NCBI RefSeq assembly: GCF_963678635.1
Contig: NW_026971509.1
Coordinates: forward strand, 1 to 64,000
DNA: 64,000 nucleotides
Direction: 5' to 3'
From: Symsagittifera roscoffensis
Taxonomy: Eukaryota > Xenacoelomorpha > Acoela > Convolutidae
The notes under the pieces were generated by a model. That model was not told the origin of the DNA. It worked only from the letters and a program-made list of their open reading frames with translations, and made no database searches. The position numbers and the translations under genes were made by a program. Below are positions 47,285 to 58,005 of this stretch, piece after piece; within the stretch, counting starts at the first letter, position 1; every line of letters begins with the position of its first letter.

Positions 47285-47620
47285 ATGGGTATTGGACGAG
47301 TAGCACTTCCGTTAGCTCAGAAATTTATAGTACGAGCAGCAAAACGTATTGGAAAAGAATTACTTGTTTAAGCAGCACCCGAAATAATAGATATAGCAAC
47401 CAGGAACAAAACGCCGAAACAAGCCAACAACCCTAGAAAAACACAGTAAAAACAAAATCAAAAAACATGTTTGAGCTGGACGCAGCAAGTCCCCTATGAG
47501 CAGAAAATGGAAAAAAGCAACAACCACTACAAAAAGAAAAACAAAAGTTCTCATTAAAAAGAAACGAACTCCACTGAGAAGTCGCTCCAATTTTTTCACC
47601 AAAGTACGAAATTATTTCTA
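47198..47620 (+). pseudogene. Small basic GSGF-type virion protein, broken
   Basis: ATG 47198: YYHNQATMPYFSGHYRQRGS, then GFGAPAMGIGRVALPLAQKF and a basic helix VRAAKRIGKELLV, ended early by a TAA at 47369-47371. Polintons commonly have a protein of this design (YYxxQxGG...GSGxGxxxxxxxRxAxPLxKK) just upstream of the major capsid gene. The tail is Lys/Arg-rich, and such a tail is still visible in another frame (TTTTKRKTKVLIKKKRTPLR). It probably binds DNA or membrane inside the capsid; no function is proven. Confidence 0.6.
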
Positions 47621-48937
47621 ATTTATTACCAACTGAAGCAACTCACGGCTCATTAGATTTGTTTGAAAAACTTCCTCTACTCTTTACATTCGAAAATGCA
47701 TTCACTCAAACAATCAATGGGTCCATCTTATTCACCTGATGGTCCCATGCTCGAATTTGAAGTTTTAGGAGATATAAACAACTTTATCGATCTTCAACAA
47801 ACTCGCTTGGAGATTGTAGCACGTATTGTTCAAAATATTGATAATGTACTGCGAACTCATGCTACTGAGACAGCACAACGAGACATTCCATATTTGGTTA
47901 ATAATCCACTGTCATCTATATTTTCCGAATGCAATGTCTCTGATTGGCGACAAAATTTCAACAACTAATGCCAATTTTGCCCATAAGAGTTTCATTGAGA
48001 CCGAATTTTCACATGGTAATGATGCAAAGAAAACATGGCTTGCTTGTCAAGGTTATTTTAATGAAGATAATCCATCAGGTATTGATGGTTCTAATGCGCG
48101 AGCTGAAGATGTTGCGGAACGTAAGCGAATCGTAGCTGCATCAAGCGAATTCCGTCTATTTGGTGAAATTGCTTGTGATTTTTTATCATGTGACAAACAT
48201 CTTATCAGCGGTGTTACAATAAGACTTGCTCTGAGACGATCTGCTAATGACTTTGTTATCATGTCCGAGCATACAGATAGAAATTACCGAGTTGAAATCA
48301 CTGAGGCTAACCTATATAAGCGCAAAATGATAGAAACCGATTTTGTGCTATCGTCGATAGAAAAAATTCTGTTGAAAACACCCGCAATATACAATTACAG
48401 TGAAGTTTCACCATGAACGTTTTGGGCACAAATGGTGTGCAAAGCTGGCGACAAGAAGACGATTTTGCCAAAGAGCCAGTTCGTCGAATGATTTTGGTAA
48501 CGAGCTCAAATACAGCATACCTGGGTACTAACCGAGCAAACCCGTTTCATTATCAAAAGTTTCAGCTGAATGAACTCATTATTTACCTAAACGTTCTACA
48601 GTCTACCCATTGCAGGTACTCCTGTGTCAACGACTGATAACAAGAGAATAAACTATAACACATTAGAAGCTCTAGACTTTGTTTTTAACAATAGTTATGG
48701 AATCAGGTTGGCTAATTATCACAATCATTATATTATGGCATTTGATCTCACATCTACTCAGGAGGCTTCACATGACTTTATTCATCCTGAATTGACCAAT
48801 TGCACCATTTCAGTGGAACTGAAACTTAATGCACCACTGGAGGAAAATGTAGAGTTACTTTTCATGGGAGAGCGTGAATCAACAGTCTACGTGCGTTCCG
48901 ATAGAAAAATAGCGAAAAACACTCTAATGAACTGAAT
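47611..48937 (+). pseudogene. Major capsid protein (double jelly-roll type), broken
   Basis: Segments in order: a DLFEKLP start region, LEFEVLGDINNFIDLQQTRL (47663-47968 frame), SFIETEFSHGNDAKKTWLAC, AERKRIVAASSEFRLFGEIA, DFLSCDKHLISGVTIRLALR and YRVEITEANLYKRKM (47826-48416 frame), then NGVQSWRQEDDFAKEPVRRM (48413 frame) and YIMAFDLTSTQEASHDFIHP ... NVELLFMGERES (48624-48935 frame). This order matches the Polinton capsid family often annotated as F54H12.2-like. At least three frameshifts separate the parts. It would form the hexon-like capsomers. The length (about 440 codons) is close to the family's usual size, so little has been deleted. Confidence 0.82.
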
Positions 48938-49039
48938 CTGAAAAAAATTACTGAATCTGAAGAATATGATGAATCTGAAGAAAATTTGCAGATTACTGAG
49001 CTTATTAACCGATGCAAGCATTTGAAACATCGATGTAGA

Positions 49040-49413
49040 GGCATTTTCCAGCTAACTTAGCATTTAGAACAATACTGAAACGTGACAATACTTTTATGAT
49101 AGTGAACGCATCCAACTCAGACCAGCCAGGAAGTCACTGGTTACTATTCGCTCAAGCTGGTGGTCAAATTTTTTTTGCAGATCCTCTTGGACAAGGACTA
49201 CAGAATCATACACATGTTTACAAATACTTGAGATATTCTATTCATGAAGGAAACCAAATACTGATGAACAAGCCAATCCAATCAACTAACTCGGTCTTGT
49301 GTGAACTTTATTGTATTTATGTTGCTCATGTTATAATTTCATCCAAATTTCCTATAGGTTTCAAACTAAACGACCATGACATGATGCGCTTTGCTAAACA
49401 TATGATGTTATAA
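49040..49413 (+). pseudogene. Adenain-like cysteine protease, 5' end damaged
   Basis: In frame from FPANLAFRTILKRDNT through ATG 49096: IVNASNSDQPGSHWLLFAQA (catalytic His in SHW), IFFADPLGQGLQ (acidic residue), and VLCELYCIYVAHVIIS with the nucleophile Cys in LCE. The family has Gly after the Cys (LCGLYC); Glu here probably harms activity. The upstream part of the gene cannot be joined in one frame. It would process capsid proteins during maturation. It lies directly after the capsid gene, as in many Polintons. Confidence 0.8.
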
Positions 49414-49599
49414 ATTTAAATACTGATGATTTTCTATAATGATCTAAAATTGAATTTTTTTCGGAACTAATTTTTTCTTTATTAGAACACTTGCCTCTGG
49501 TGTTATCTCAGACTCTAGGAAACGTTTTCAGAATTTAATTTTTTTCTCCATTATAAATTTAACAACAAAGTATTTGAATCGATCTCTAAACGACCGTAC
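49414..49599. other. Short noncoding gap after the protease
   Basis: AT-rich sequence between convergent plus-strand (protease) and minus-strand genes. No clear polyadenylation hexamer was picked out. Confidence 0.4.
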
Positions 49600-50418
49600 C
49601 CACTCAAAAAATATCACTTATTTTAGAAAACTCGGCGGCATTATCACCATTCAAAATATTAATGAAGCGTTTGATTGTTACATTAGTGATTAAATCAATT
49701 TGAGTTTGAAAGGCTCGAGTTTGTTAAGCGAAGCAAACGTGTGGCAATCTTCTTCGTAGAGGAGTACCGCCAATGTCAGTTGAAGTGTTAATAGAATTGT
49801 TGTAGTTGACAGCAATTTTTAATTTTTCCATCAAAGGTCCCGATCGCTGAATTGTCTGCAAACAAAAATTAGATGTTTGAAAGATGAGAGGAGACAAGGT
49901 ACAACGAAAGTGGTTGAGGTCAGCTTGTTCACTATCTCGACACAATCTTTTGTTAATTCGATGAGAACATGGATGTGGGGATGATCATTGTCGAGCAATT
50001 GGGTGCAAGACTCGTTGAGTGGGTTAGAATTGCAAAATTTGTGTTCAGAGGGAGTTGTGAGATGTCGGGTTCCTTGTTTAGAATAAAAAATTTAAAAATA
50101 TTTCGACTTTTTTTAAATCCAGCTCATACATTGCTTCAACCATTCTGGTGGAAAAAGATGAAGTATTTTCACCGGTTTGTTTTTCAACCATTTTTTTAAA
50201 ATTTTTGAATTTTTATCGGCCAAACAATCAAATTCTCTTGTCGCCAAGGTCACAGCTTGATAACACTTAAACACGCCATCTTCATTCTTTTTATACAATT
50301 TTATTGAGATATATGTATCCGTTTTGTCAAAAGTTTTCGTTCCAACTCGTACAATGCGTTTTATTCCCGAAGATATATCTTGAAAGTCATCGTATAAGTC
50401 TGTATCATTTTCTAGCGA
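49600..50418 (-). pseudogene. PC4-like (p15) domain ORF, minus strand, broken
   Basis: From 50418 (after a TAG at 50419-50421) to 50113 one frame reads IKRIVRVGTKTFDKTDTYIS, IKLYKKNEDGVFKCYQAVTL and FDCLADKNSKILKKWLKN. The order of a basic strand, TY(I/V)xIxxxYxKxDG, xxxxGxxL and an ending helix resembles the ssDNA-binding PC4/p15 domain. Further fragments in shifting frames continue to about 49600 (for example MIIPTSMFSSN or DNDHPHIHVLIELTKDC in another frame), so the gene may have a second domain. It is the only clear minus-strand gene of the element. PC4 identity is inference from pattern only. No good ATG before 50298; a splice acceptor (TTTACTAG) could precede it. Confidence 0.45.
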
Positions 50419-50727
50419 CTAGTAAATAGCGGTGATGGTGACTGTAGTGACTTGTTGGTTGAACTGTTTTCTGAGAGAGTAAAATGAATAATGAATTAGA
50501 TAGAAGATAAACAACCTCAATGGATTTATTTTTATGGCGCCCCTTCAGCCTGTAGCGGGAGAAATAAATTAGTTTTTGCAGTTAGAATTTTATGGGAAAA
50601 TGTTTATTGCATGTCTCATTTCTGTCTGGCAAGCCCTGAATGGGCCATAAAACTCAGTTAATGTTACATATCGGCATAAATGTACTCACTTTGAAGTGGG
50701 GACCTTATAGCCCCTTGTCCGGGGGAC

Positions 50728-50744
50728 ATAATAAATAAAAGGCG
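50728..50744 (+). promoter_or_regulatory. Possible TATA-type promoter of the NLS ORF
   Basis: ATAATAAATAAAAGGCG lies about 250 bp before the ORF at 50990 and is unchanged in the other copy (near 53890), although flanking bases differ. This is weak evidence for a promoter; the AT-rich context makes chance likely. Confidence 0.2.
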
Positions 50745-50989
50745 TCATGCACTCTATTTGAAGTAAGTATCTTAAGTATGTCCGCCTTGTCACTATCTGC
50801 TTACCACAACCATTAAACAGATTAAAAGCTATAGGGCACACTTTTAGACCACCCACAACCACAACCGCCACCCACAACCCTTATACCTTTTTCGAATTTA
50901 TATGCTACTTATTTTCATTTTCTCAATCTCATTCAAACAACTCAGATGATACTCAGCTTCAGAAGAAGGACAAAATTCGAATTGTAACC

Positions 50990-51184
50990 ATGGCGAGCCC
51001 TCTGCAATTAATTTCGACTTCGGAAACTGAGCGAACGATAATCTACCAAACCTACATGAGAGAAACGATCATCATTGTGCAGCAACAACGGGAGAGAATG
51101 CCCTCTCCAAAAATTCCAGAGACGCCGCCAGTAGCAGCTTGCTATGCGCCCAAGAAGCTAAAAAGTGTATTTAATCAATATTAA
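50990..51184 (+). CDS. Small ORF with internal deletion, copy 1 of NLS protein
   Basis: 64 residues from ATG: MASPLQLISTSETERTIIYQ, TYMRETIIIVQQQRER, then PKIPETPP and a basic end APKKLKSVFNQY. Compared with copy 2 (54155-54775), about 410 bp are missing between MPSP and KIPETP. The ends lack GT-AG, so this is a deletion and not splicing. The basic cluster is PKKLKS instead of PKKRKV. The N-terminal 30 residues are better conserved between copies than the flanking DNA. No family is recognised. A polyadenylation signal follows at 51215. Confidence 0.45.
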   Translation: MASPLQLISTSETERTIIYQTYMRETIIIVQQQRERMPSPKIPETPPVAACYAPKKLKSVFNQY

Positions 51185-51214
51185 GAAAACTTTCGAAAAC
51201 CCATGTTTTGATTT

Positions 51215-51220
51215 AATAAA
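51215..51220 (+). terminator. AATAAA polyadenylation signal after NLS ORF, copy 1
   Basis: Located 30 bp past the stop codon; the equivalent AATAAA in copy 2 is at 54781-54786. Its position suits a Pol II transcript of the small ORF. Confidence 0.4.
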
Positions 51221-52567
51221 ATTATGGAGCTTGTTTTCGTTTGATGTGTTGCTTTCACTTTTTATCAAATCAGTTTGATTACTGTTTGTATATTATCTCC
51301 TGTCTCCTCTCCTCTAATCTAATTCATATTCAATTGTTTCGCTGTCGATTGGGTCAATTAAATTTTGAAGTGTTGTTTTCAATCAAAATTAGAAAGAAAT
51401 TTAAAAACAAAATCTAAAAAGAGAGGTAAATTGTATCAGGTAGAATGTCCAATAAGATCTTTTATTTTTGAAAGAGACAAAGTTTTGTTGCACAAGACTA
51501 GTTCCAGGTTCCGCTTTGTTTCCTAGAATGTCAAAAAACCAATTCAAGGCAAAGCATTGGAAACAAAACTTTAGGTTAATTTTGATTAGGTAAGTTTTTT
51601 CTTTTTCTTTTTCAACCCAAATTCACAAGTCGTTTCTCATTCTAACAATAATCCAGGTAAAAAATTATTAACCTCAATGGCTTGCCCTACTATAGGCGAA
51701 CAGAAATGGTCCTCTTTACCAATTGTCAATCTTTATCAGACCACAAATTATTGGTTTCAGAACCTTGAATTAGTCGAAATCTTTTTTTAAGAAAAATATG
51801 AAAATTTTTAAATGCAAAAAAAAATCAACAAAATCTTTTACTCCGAACTAAAAAACTTTGACGCTCTTAACTTGTGGCTCTATCCAAATCAATCGGTTCG
51901 CCTCAGTTAAGTTGTAAAAATTTTATTATATTTTTAGTTCAAAAAACCAAAAATCAAAAAAAAAGGAAATTTTCCATGAAGGAGTTGTTTTTAAGCAAAA
52001 ATAATGCGATTCAAAAATATTGCAAGCAAAAATAATGCAAGAGTAGTTCAATTTCGGGAGGTTGCTGGATAAAAAAAAAGTTCAGTTTTCATCTCGGCTC
52101 ACGATAGACACCCATTGGAAAAAAAACACTTTTTTCAAAAAAGCATCTTTAGAGCTTCTCAAAGGTATTTCAATGTGTTAAGACTCTCGTCTGATCGATT
52201 GGAAGCTTTATTGGACAGTTTGCGACAAAAAAGTCTGAGTTTTTTTCCAATTTTCTATTTGAATTTTTTTTACAAATTTTCACATCAATTTTGAACAATT
52301 TTTACATCTCAGTTCATAAACCAAATGAAAGATTAGCTATGCATCTGGCTTGCCCAGCAATAAGAGATTGTAAATGGCAATCGTGACTGTGGCTCTGTGT
52401 CTACTTTTTGCTGACTTATGAGTGAAAGAGTGCCTTATAACTAATTGAACAAATTTTATCAAAAAAGTTTCTCAAAACTAGTTTTATAACTTTTAAATTA
52501 ATTTCAGGCATTGAGTTGCCAGGAAACCCATGCATTTCTTTAGAATGACTCTTGATATCCGAACGTG
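51221..52567. other. AT-rich spacer, partly conserved between duplicates
   Basis: Repeated at 54787-56110. No reliable gene in this copy; near 52160-52230 a short frame resembles that at 55578-55928 (KASLELLKGIS ... DWKLYWTVCDKK) but it is interrupted. Confidence 0.5.
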
Positions 52568-53713
52568 ATGTCGGAGAAAACAAAAAACGGTAAAAACCAG
52601 TAATCTGCGATGAATGCGGTGTGCAGATATCGTGTAAAAGAAATTACCAAAAGCATCTGCTTAGATTGCATGGAAATGGAGCAACAAAAGAAATGCCTTG
52701 CACTGTTTGCAGTGAATGTCGAGAGTCATTCGAAACACTTGGACATGCGCGAGAACACATTGCCACGGAACATATAATCGAGATAGAAAAGCATTGTGTG
52801 TTCTGTAACACTCTTTTCCCATCCTACCAAGCTTACCAAACGCATATGCAACAGGAGCATGGGCTGCCAGCGTACGAGCCTAAAGTCAGCAAAAATATCG
52901 AAGGCGGAATCTCTGTTACACTTCAACAAAGTGCTTGTGACTGAAAGCTGAAAAAGTTTGAACTTGTGATCGTAAAAGGAGAAGTAGACATGCTTAGCCT
53001 AATAATGAATAAGAAGGAAGCAATTAACCAGCTGATTTCTGATCATGTTCAGAACGGAGCTCACAAATTTCAGCTACAAGGCGAAATTGGGCTTTTGAAG
53101 TTTGTGGACGAAGACGACCAGTGTCATAAGACTACACTATTTGTCAACACAGCCATGTACCATTTGTACTTCGGAGGGGTAAGCGATGAAACCATTTGCA
53201 AAATGGTTGACCAAATGGTTAACACAATTACAATGATTGGTTCTCACGGGAGCGGATGAGTGATAGATGAAATCAGCAGAGTCAACATTTGTTTAGCAAA
53301 ACTTTCCCCAATCAGAGCCCGCTGCTGCCGAATTTGAAGAAGCATAAGAGAAATGCGGTAAATGCCCACAACACATCAGTCACAACTGTTTCCTTTATTG
53401 CTACCACGCATCATATCACGCGCAACCCGGGAGGCCGCCACTATACGAGACGGAACAAAGATGGCGGAAAAAGGCACAGACAAGCACATACGATTGAAAA
53501 CTACAACCGAATCTGGTGGACATCAAAGGTGACTACCAAATGCCTATGAGCTTGTTTGATTTTGAGCGGTTTGAGCGGCTCAACAATGTACAAATCAACG
53601 TTTTCCGGCAAGCTAATTGAAAAAAATATTCATATAAGTTGTCCACAATGCCTTATAAGAGTTTAAGTAGAACTAGAATCCGGTAAAATAGTTAACTTTT
53701 GGATAACCTAACT
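52568..53713 (+). pseudogene. Polymerase B N-terminal region, copy i (oldest)
   Basis: Encodes three C2H2 units (CDECGVQISCKRNYQKHLLRLH; CSECRESFETLGHAREHIAT ending EH; CVFCNTLFPSYQAYQTHMQQ ending EH), the KLKKFELVIVKGEVDML region and the GSG segment near 53250. A TGA follows SACD at 52942 and another replaces Trp in GSGW (53257). Homology to copy ii ends at ATAACCTAACTTATTG near 53713, so the exonuclease and polymerase domains are absent. The first finger keeps its second His (LRLHG), which copy ii has lost. Confidence 0.75.
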
Positions 53714-54154
53714 TATTGGATTTTTATGGGAATTTTACTGGTTGGAATTTTATGGTATAGCAAAATGTTTATTGCATGTCTCATTTCTGTCTGGCAAGCC
53801 CTGAATGAGCAAAAAATCTCAGTTAATGTTACATATCGGCATACATGTACTCACTTTGAAGTGGAGACCTTATAGCCCCTTGTCCGGGGGACATAATAAA
53901 TAAAAGGCGTCATGCACTCTATTTGAAGTATGTATCTTAAGTATGTCCGCCTTGTCACTATCTGCTTACCACAACCATAAAACAGATTAAAAGCTATAGG
54001 GCACACCTTTAGACAACCCACAACCACAACCGCCACCCACAACCCTTATACCTTTTTCGAATTTATATGCTACTTATTTTCATTTTCTCAATCTCCTTCA
54101 AACAACTCAGTTGATACTCAGCTTCAGAAGAAGAACAAAATTCAAATTGTAACC

Positions 54155-54775
54155 ATGACGAGTCCTCTGCAACTAATTTCGACTTCGGAAACTAATCGAA
54201 CGATAATCTACCAAACCTACATGAGAGAAACGATCATCATTGTGCAGCAACAACTGGAGAGAACGCCCTCTCCATTCAACGATTTGGCTTGTCGACCCTC
54301 AGACCAGGAGTATCGCGATTGGACTACTCAAAGCCACATGATGCTTCCCAATTATTTACTCGGCCAGATCACCCTTCTGCGTCAGAGCAGGAAAAGTTTT
54401 TGACAGCTCCACACACACCAAATCCTGCTTCGGACAAGACTGACCTCAACAACACCGGATATCTCAAAATCACCTTGAAAAATTCATTGCGAGACGATTT
54501 CCTTGTACGAAAACCAGGAAGGGTACTTTAGGGACTTGGAAGAGCGTGCATCCTACTGGGCATCGAGTGAACGACGTCAATCTCCTCTCCTCCGGACTCA
54601 ACTGCAGACGTGACAACGATAACAACATCGATCAGATCTGTGTCACAACCCTCCAAAGTTAATTTTGAATCAGCTGCTCCCGAAAACATTCCAGAGACGC
54701 CGACAGTAGCAGCGCCCAAGAAGCGTAAAGTTGTATTTAATCATTTTAAAGAAAACTTTCGAAAACTCATGTTTT
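54155..54775 (+). pseudogene. NLS-bearing small protein, copy 2, fuller but broken
   Basis: ATG 54155: MTSPLQLISTSETNRTIIYQ, a Ser-Pro turn, then FNDLACRPSDQEYRDWTTQS. The frame stops at 54403, and the neighbouring frame (54289-54531) continues with DLNNTGYLKITLKNSLRDDF. The end, in a third stretch, reads NIPETPTVAAPKKRKVVFN with PKKRKV at 54715-54732, identical to the classical monopartite SV40-type nuclear localisation signal. The total would be about 200 residues. It is probably a nuclear Polinton protein encoded just upstream of polymerase B. The fold is not recognised. The alternative of chance basic residues is weakened by the conserved PKK in copy 1. Confidence 0.45.
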
Positions 54776-54780
54776 GATTT

Positions 54781-54786
54781 AATAAA
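54781..54786 (+). terminator. AATAAA polyadenylation signal after NLS ORF, copy 2
   Basis: Conserved with 51215-51220 relative to the stop codon. Confidence 0.4.
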
Positions 54787-55577
54787 ATTATGGAGTTTGT
54801 TTTCGTTTGATGTGTTGCTTTCACTTTTTATCAAATCAGTTTGATTACTGTTTGTATATTATCTCCTCTCTTCTAATCTAATTCATATTCAATTGTTTTG
54901 CTGTCAATTGGGTCAATTAAATTTTGAAGTGTTGTTTTCAATCAAATTTAGAAAGAAATTTGAAAACAAAATCTAAAAAGAGATAGAAATGGTATTAGGT
55001 AGAATGTCCATTAAGATCTTTTGTTTTTGAAAATAGACAAAGTTTTGTTGCACTAGACTAGTTCCAGGACCCGCTTTGTTTCCTAGAACGTCAAAAAACC
55101 AATTAATTGTAAAGCATTGGAAACAAAATTTTAGGTTATTTTGAGTAGGTAAGTTTTTTTTTTCTTTTTCAACCCAAATTCACAAGTCATTTCTCTTTCT
55201 ACCAATAATCCAGGTAAAAAATAAATAACCTCAATGGCTTGCCCTACCATAGGCAAACAGAAATGGTCCTCTTTACCAAGTGTCTATTTTTATCAGGTCA
55301 AAAGTTATCGGGTCCAGAACCTTGAATTAGTCAAAATCTTATTTCAAGAAAAATATAAAAACTTTTAAAAATATGTAAAAAAAATGAACAAAATCTTTTA
55401 CTCCGAACTAAAAAACGTTGACGCTCTTAACCTGTGGATCTATCCAAGTCAATCGGTTCGCCTCAATTGAGTTATAAAAATTTTATGATTTATTTAGTTC
55501 AAAAAACCAAAAATCAAAAAATGAAATTTTTCCATGAAGGAGTTGTTTTTAACCAAAAATAATGCGATTCAAAAATA

Positions 55578-55928
55578 ATGCAAGCAAAGCAAAAAAAATG
55601 TAATTCAATTTCGGGAGGTTGCTGGATAGAAAAATTTTTTTTTCACGATAGACACCCAGGGGAAAAAATCACTTCTTTCGAAAAAGCATCTTTAGAGCTT
55701 CTCAAAGGTATTTCAATGAGTTATAACTCTCGTCTGATGGATTGGAAGCTTTATTGGACAGTTTGCAACAAAAAAAATGAGAGTTTTTTTTCCAATTTTC
55801 GATTTTCCTTTTTTTTATTTTTTCAAAATTTAACATCAATTTTAAACAATTTTTACATCTCAGTTCATGAACCGAATGAAAGATTAGCTATGCATCTGGC
55901 TTGCCCAGCAATAGGACAACGTAAATGA
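55578..55928 (+). other. Candidate 116-codon ORF, unidentified
   Basis: Open frame with SFEKASLELLKGISMSYNSR and LMDWKLYWTVCNKKNESFF, then Phe/Leu-rich sequence and a segment with AMHLACPAIG. The central words recur in the older unit near 52160-52380, interrupted. It may be a leftover of an early gene between the NLS ORF and polB. The A/T-rich parts could be chance. Confidence 0.25.
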
Positions 55929-56790
55929 CCTTCGTGACTGTGGCTGTGTCTTTTTTTTGCTGACTTATGAGTGAAAGAGTGCCTTATAATTAATTGAACA
56001 AATTTTATGAAAAAAGTTTCTCAAAGCTAGTGTTTTAAACTTTTAAATTAATTTTCAGGCTTTGAGTCGCCAGGAAACCCATGCATTTCTTTAGAATGAC
56101 TCTTCATAGCCTATGGATAGTGATTCATTACCGAGTCATTGCTTATAAAAGTGGTTTTGCCATTTTTACTCTTTACAGCAAAATATAATTATCTTATTTA
56201 GTACCGATACTTATATTAGACGCGTAAACCGCAAAAGTAATAACAGTTTCCGAGTAATAGAATCACACCAAAAAATGTTTACGAGATTTTAAACATTTAA
56301 TCGGTTATTTATTTGGCTTACAGCCTCGTGAAAAGCCGATAAATACAACACGTTCAAAGAGGTAGTTAAACTGGTTGATGAATTTTATCACATTTCAGTA
56401 ACCACAGAAACCACAGGATTTTAGAAACCACAAGAATTTACCACAAAACTATCGTTAACAATTTATTGATTGTACTAATATTTAAACTTCGGACAAATAA
56501 TTTAGAAACAAAATTTCGGAAATCACTTTTGATTTCATTTTGCTCCGCAAACGGTTCGTGATTCTTGTTTACGGTAAACACGATAACACGTCTAAGCAAG
56601 CGATTCTTTTGATTAAAACATTTTTACACTGAAGACTTTGAAAATCTTCAAACCATATTTGAAATTTTTGACGACCGAAGAGAAATTTCCCTGATTATTA
56701 AAAAAACCCCTAAACTACACCCAATAGTGATTGCGTGACTGGAGATCGATTGCAAAGCCAGCGAATTTGATACATTCACGAACATTCTGG
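55929..56790. other. Spacer before polB, no gene
   Basis: About 680 bp of this (56100-56780) is missing from the older unit, so it is either an insertion here or a deletion there. No inverted ends or target duplication were noticed. Confidence 0.4.
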
Positions 56791-57950
56791 AGTGGTGATA
56801 CCCAAATGTGATGTCGGAGACAGCGAAAAAACGGGAAAACCAATAATCTGCGATGAATGCGGTGTGCAGATAACGTGTAAACGAAACTACAGAAAACATC
56901 TGCTTAGATTGACTGGATTTGGGGCAACAAAGGAATGCCTCGCACTATTTGCAGTGAATGTAGAGAGTCATTCGAAACACTTGGACATGTGCGAGAACAT
57001 ATTACCACGGAACATATAATCGAGATAGAAAAGCATTGTGTGTTCTGTAACACTCTTTTCCCATCCTACCAAGCTTACCAAATGCATTTGCAACAGGAGC
57101 ATGGGCTGCCAGCGTACGAGCCTAAAGTCAGCAATAATATCGAAGGCGGGATCTCTGCTAAGCTTCAACAAAGTACTTTTGACGGAAAGCTGAAAAAGTT
57201 TGAACTTGTGATCGTAAAAGGAGAAGTAGACATGCTTAGCCTAATAATGAATAAGAACGAAGCAATTAACCACCTGATTTCTGATCATGTTCAGAACGGA
57301 CCTCACAAATTTCAGCTACAAGGCGAAATTGGGCTTGTGAAGTTTGTGGACGAAGACAACCAGTCTCATAAGACTACACTATTTGTCAACACAGCCATGT
57401 ACCATTTGTACTTCGGAGGGGTAAGCGATGAAACCATTAGCGAAGCGAAATGGTTGACCAAATGGTTAACACAATTACCATGTTTGGTTTTTCACGGGAG
57501 CGGATGGGTGATAGATGAAATCAGCAGAGTCAATATTTGTTTAGCAAAACTTTCCCCAATCAGAGCCGGCTCATATATCCCGCTGCCGCCGAATTTGAAT
57601 AAGCACAGGAGAAATGCGGTAAATGCCCACAATACATCAGATTATAACTTTTTCCTGTATTGCTACTACGCAGCATATCACGCGCAACCCGGGAAGCCGC
57701 CACTATGCGAGACGGAACAAAGATGACGGAAAAAGGCACAGATCAGCACATAGGATCAAAAACTACAACCTAATCTGGTTGAGATCAACGGTGAATACCA
57801 AATGTCTATGAGCTTGTTTGACATTGAGTGGTTTGAGCGGCTCAACAATAAGCAAATCAACGTTTTCCGGCAAGCTAATTTAAAAAAAAATCATATACGT
57901 TGTCCACAATGCCTTATACGAGATTAAGTAGAAGTAGAATCCGGTAAATT

Positions 57951-58005
57951 AATTTTGGATTTAATTTTGGATTTAATTTTGGATTAATTTTGGATTAACT
58001 TTTGG
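57951..58005 (+). repeat. Short tandem repeat in polB
   Basis: Four to five near-copies of TTTTGGATTTAA/TTTTGGATTAA. Copy i has the unit once (near 53697); copy iii has the same expansion (62753-62807). It causes a local frame disruption. Confidence 0.75.

Larger units (their letters stand above)
50580..53713 (+). repeat. Tandem duplication, older unit (NLS ORF to polB N-terminus)
   Basis: Matches 53750-58020. Offsets rise from 3165 (at 50990/54155) to 4243 (at 52618/56861) because this unit lacks about 1.08 kb in total: about 410 bp inside the NLS ORF and the rest before polB (the 56100-56780 equivalent). Divergence is clearly greater than for the 1,424-bp and 4,802-bp duplications. Confidence 0.9.

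Noticed and set aside
50990-51184. Spliced retrocopy explanation for the 410-bp gap in the NLS ORF
   Set aside because: The missing segment lacks GT-AG ends and flanking introns or poly-A are absent; a plain deletion fits better.
57623-57811. Separate 62-codon gene (also at 62425)
   Set aside because: It is a frame-shifted shadow of polymerase B around its QPGKPPL region.
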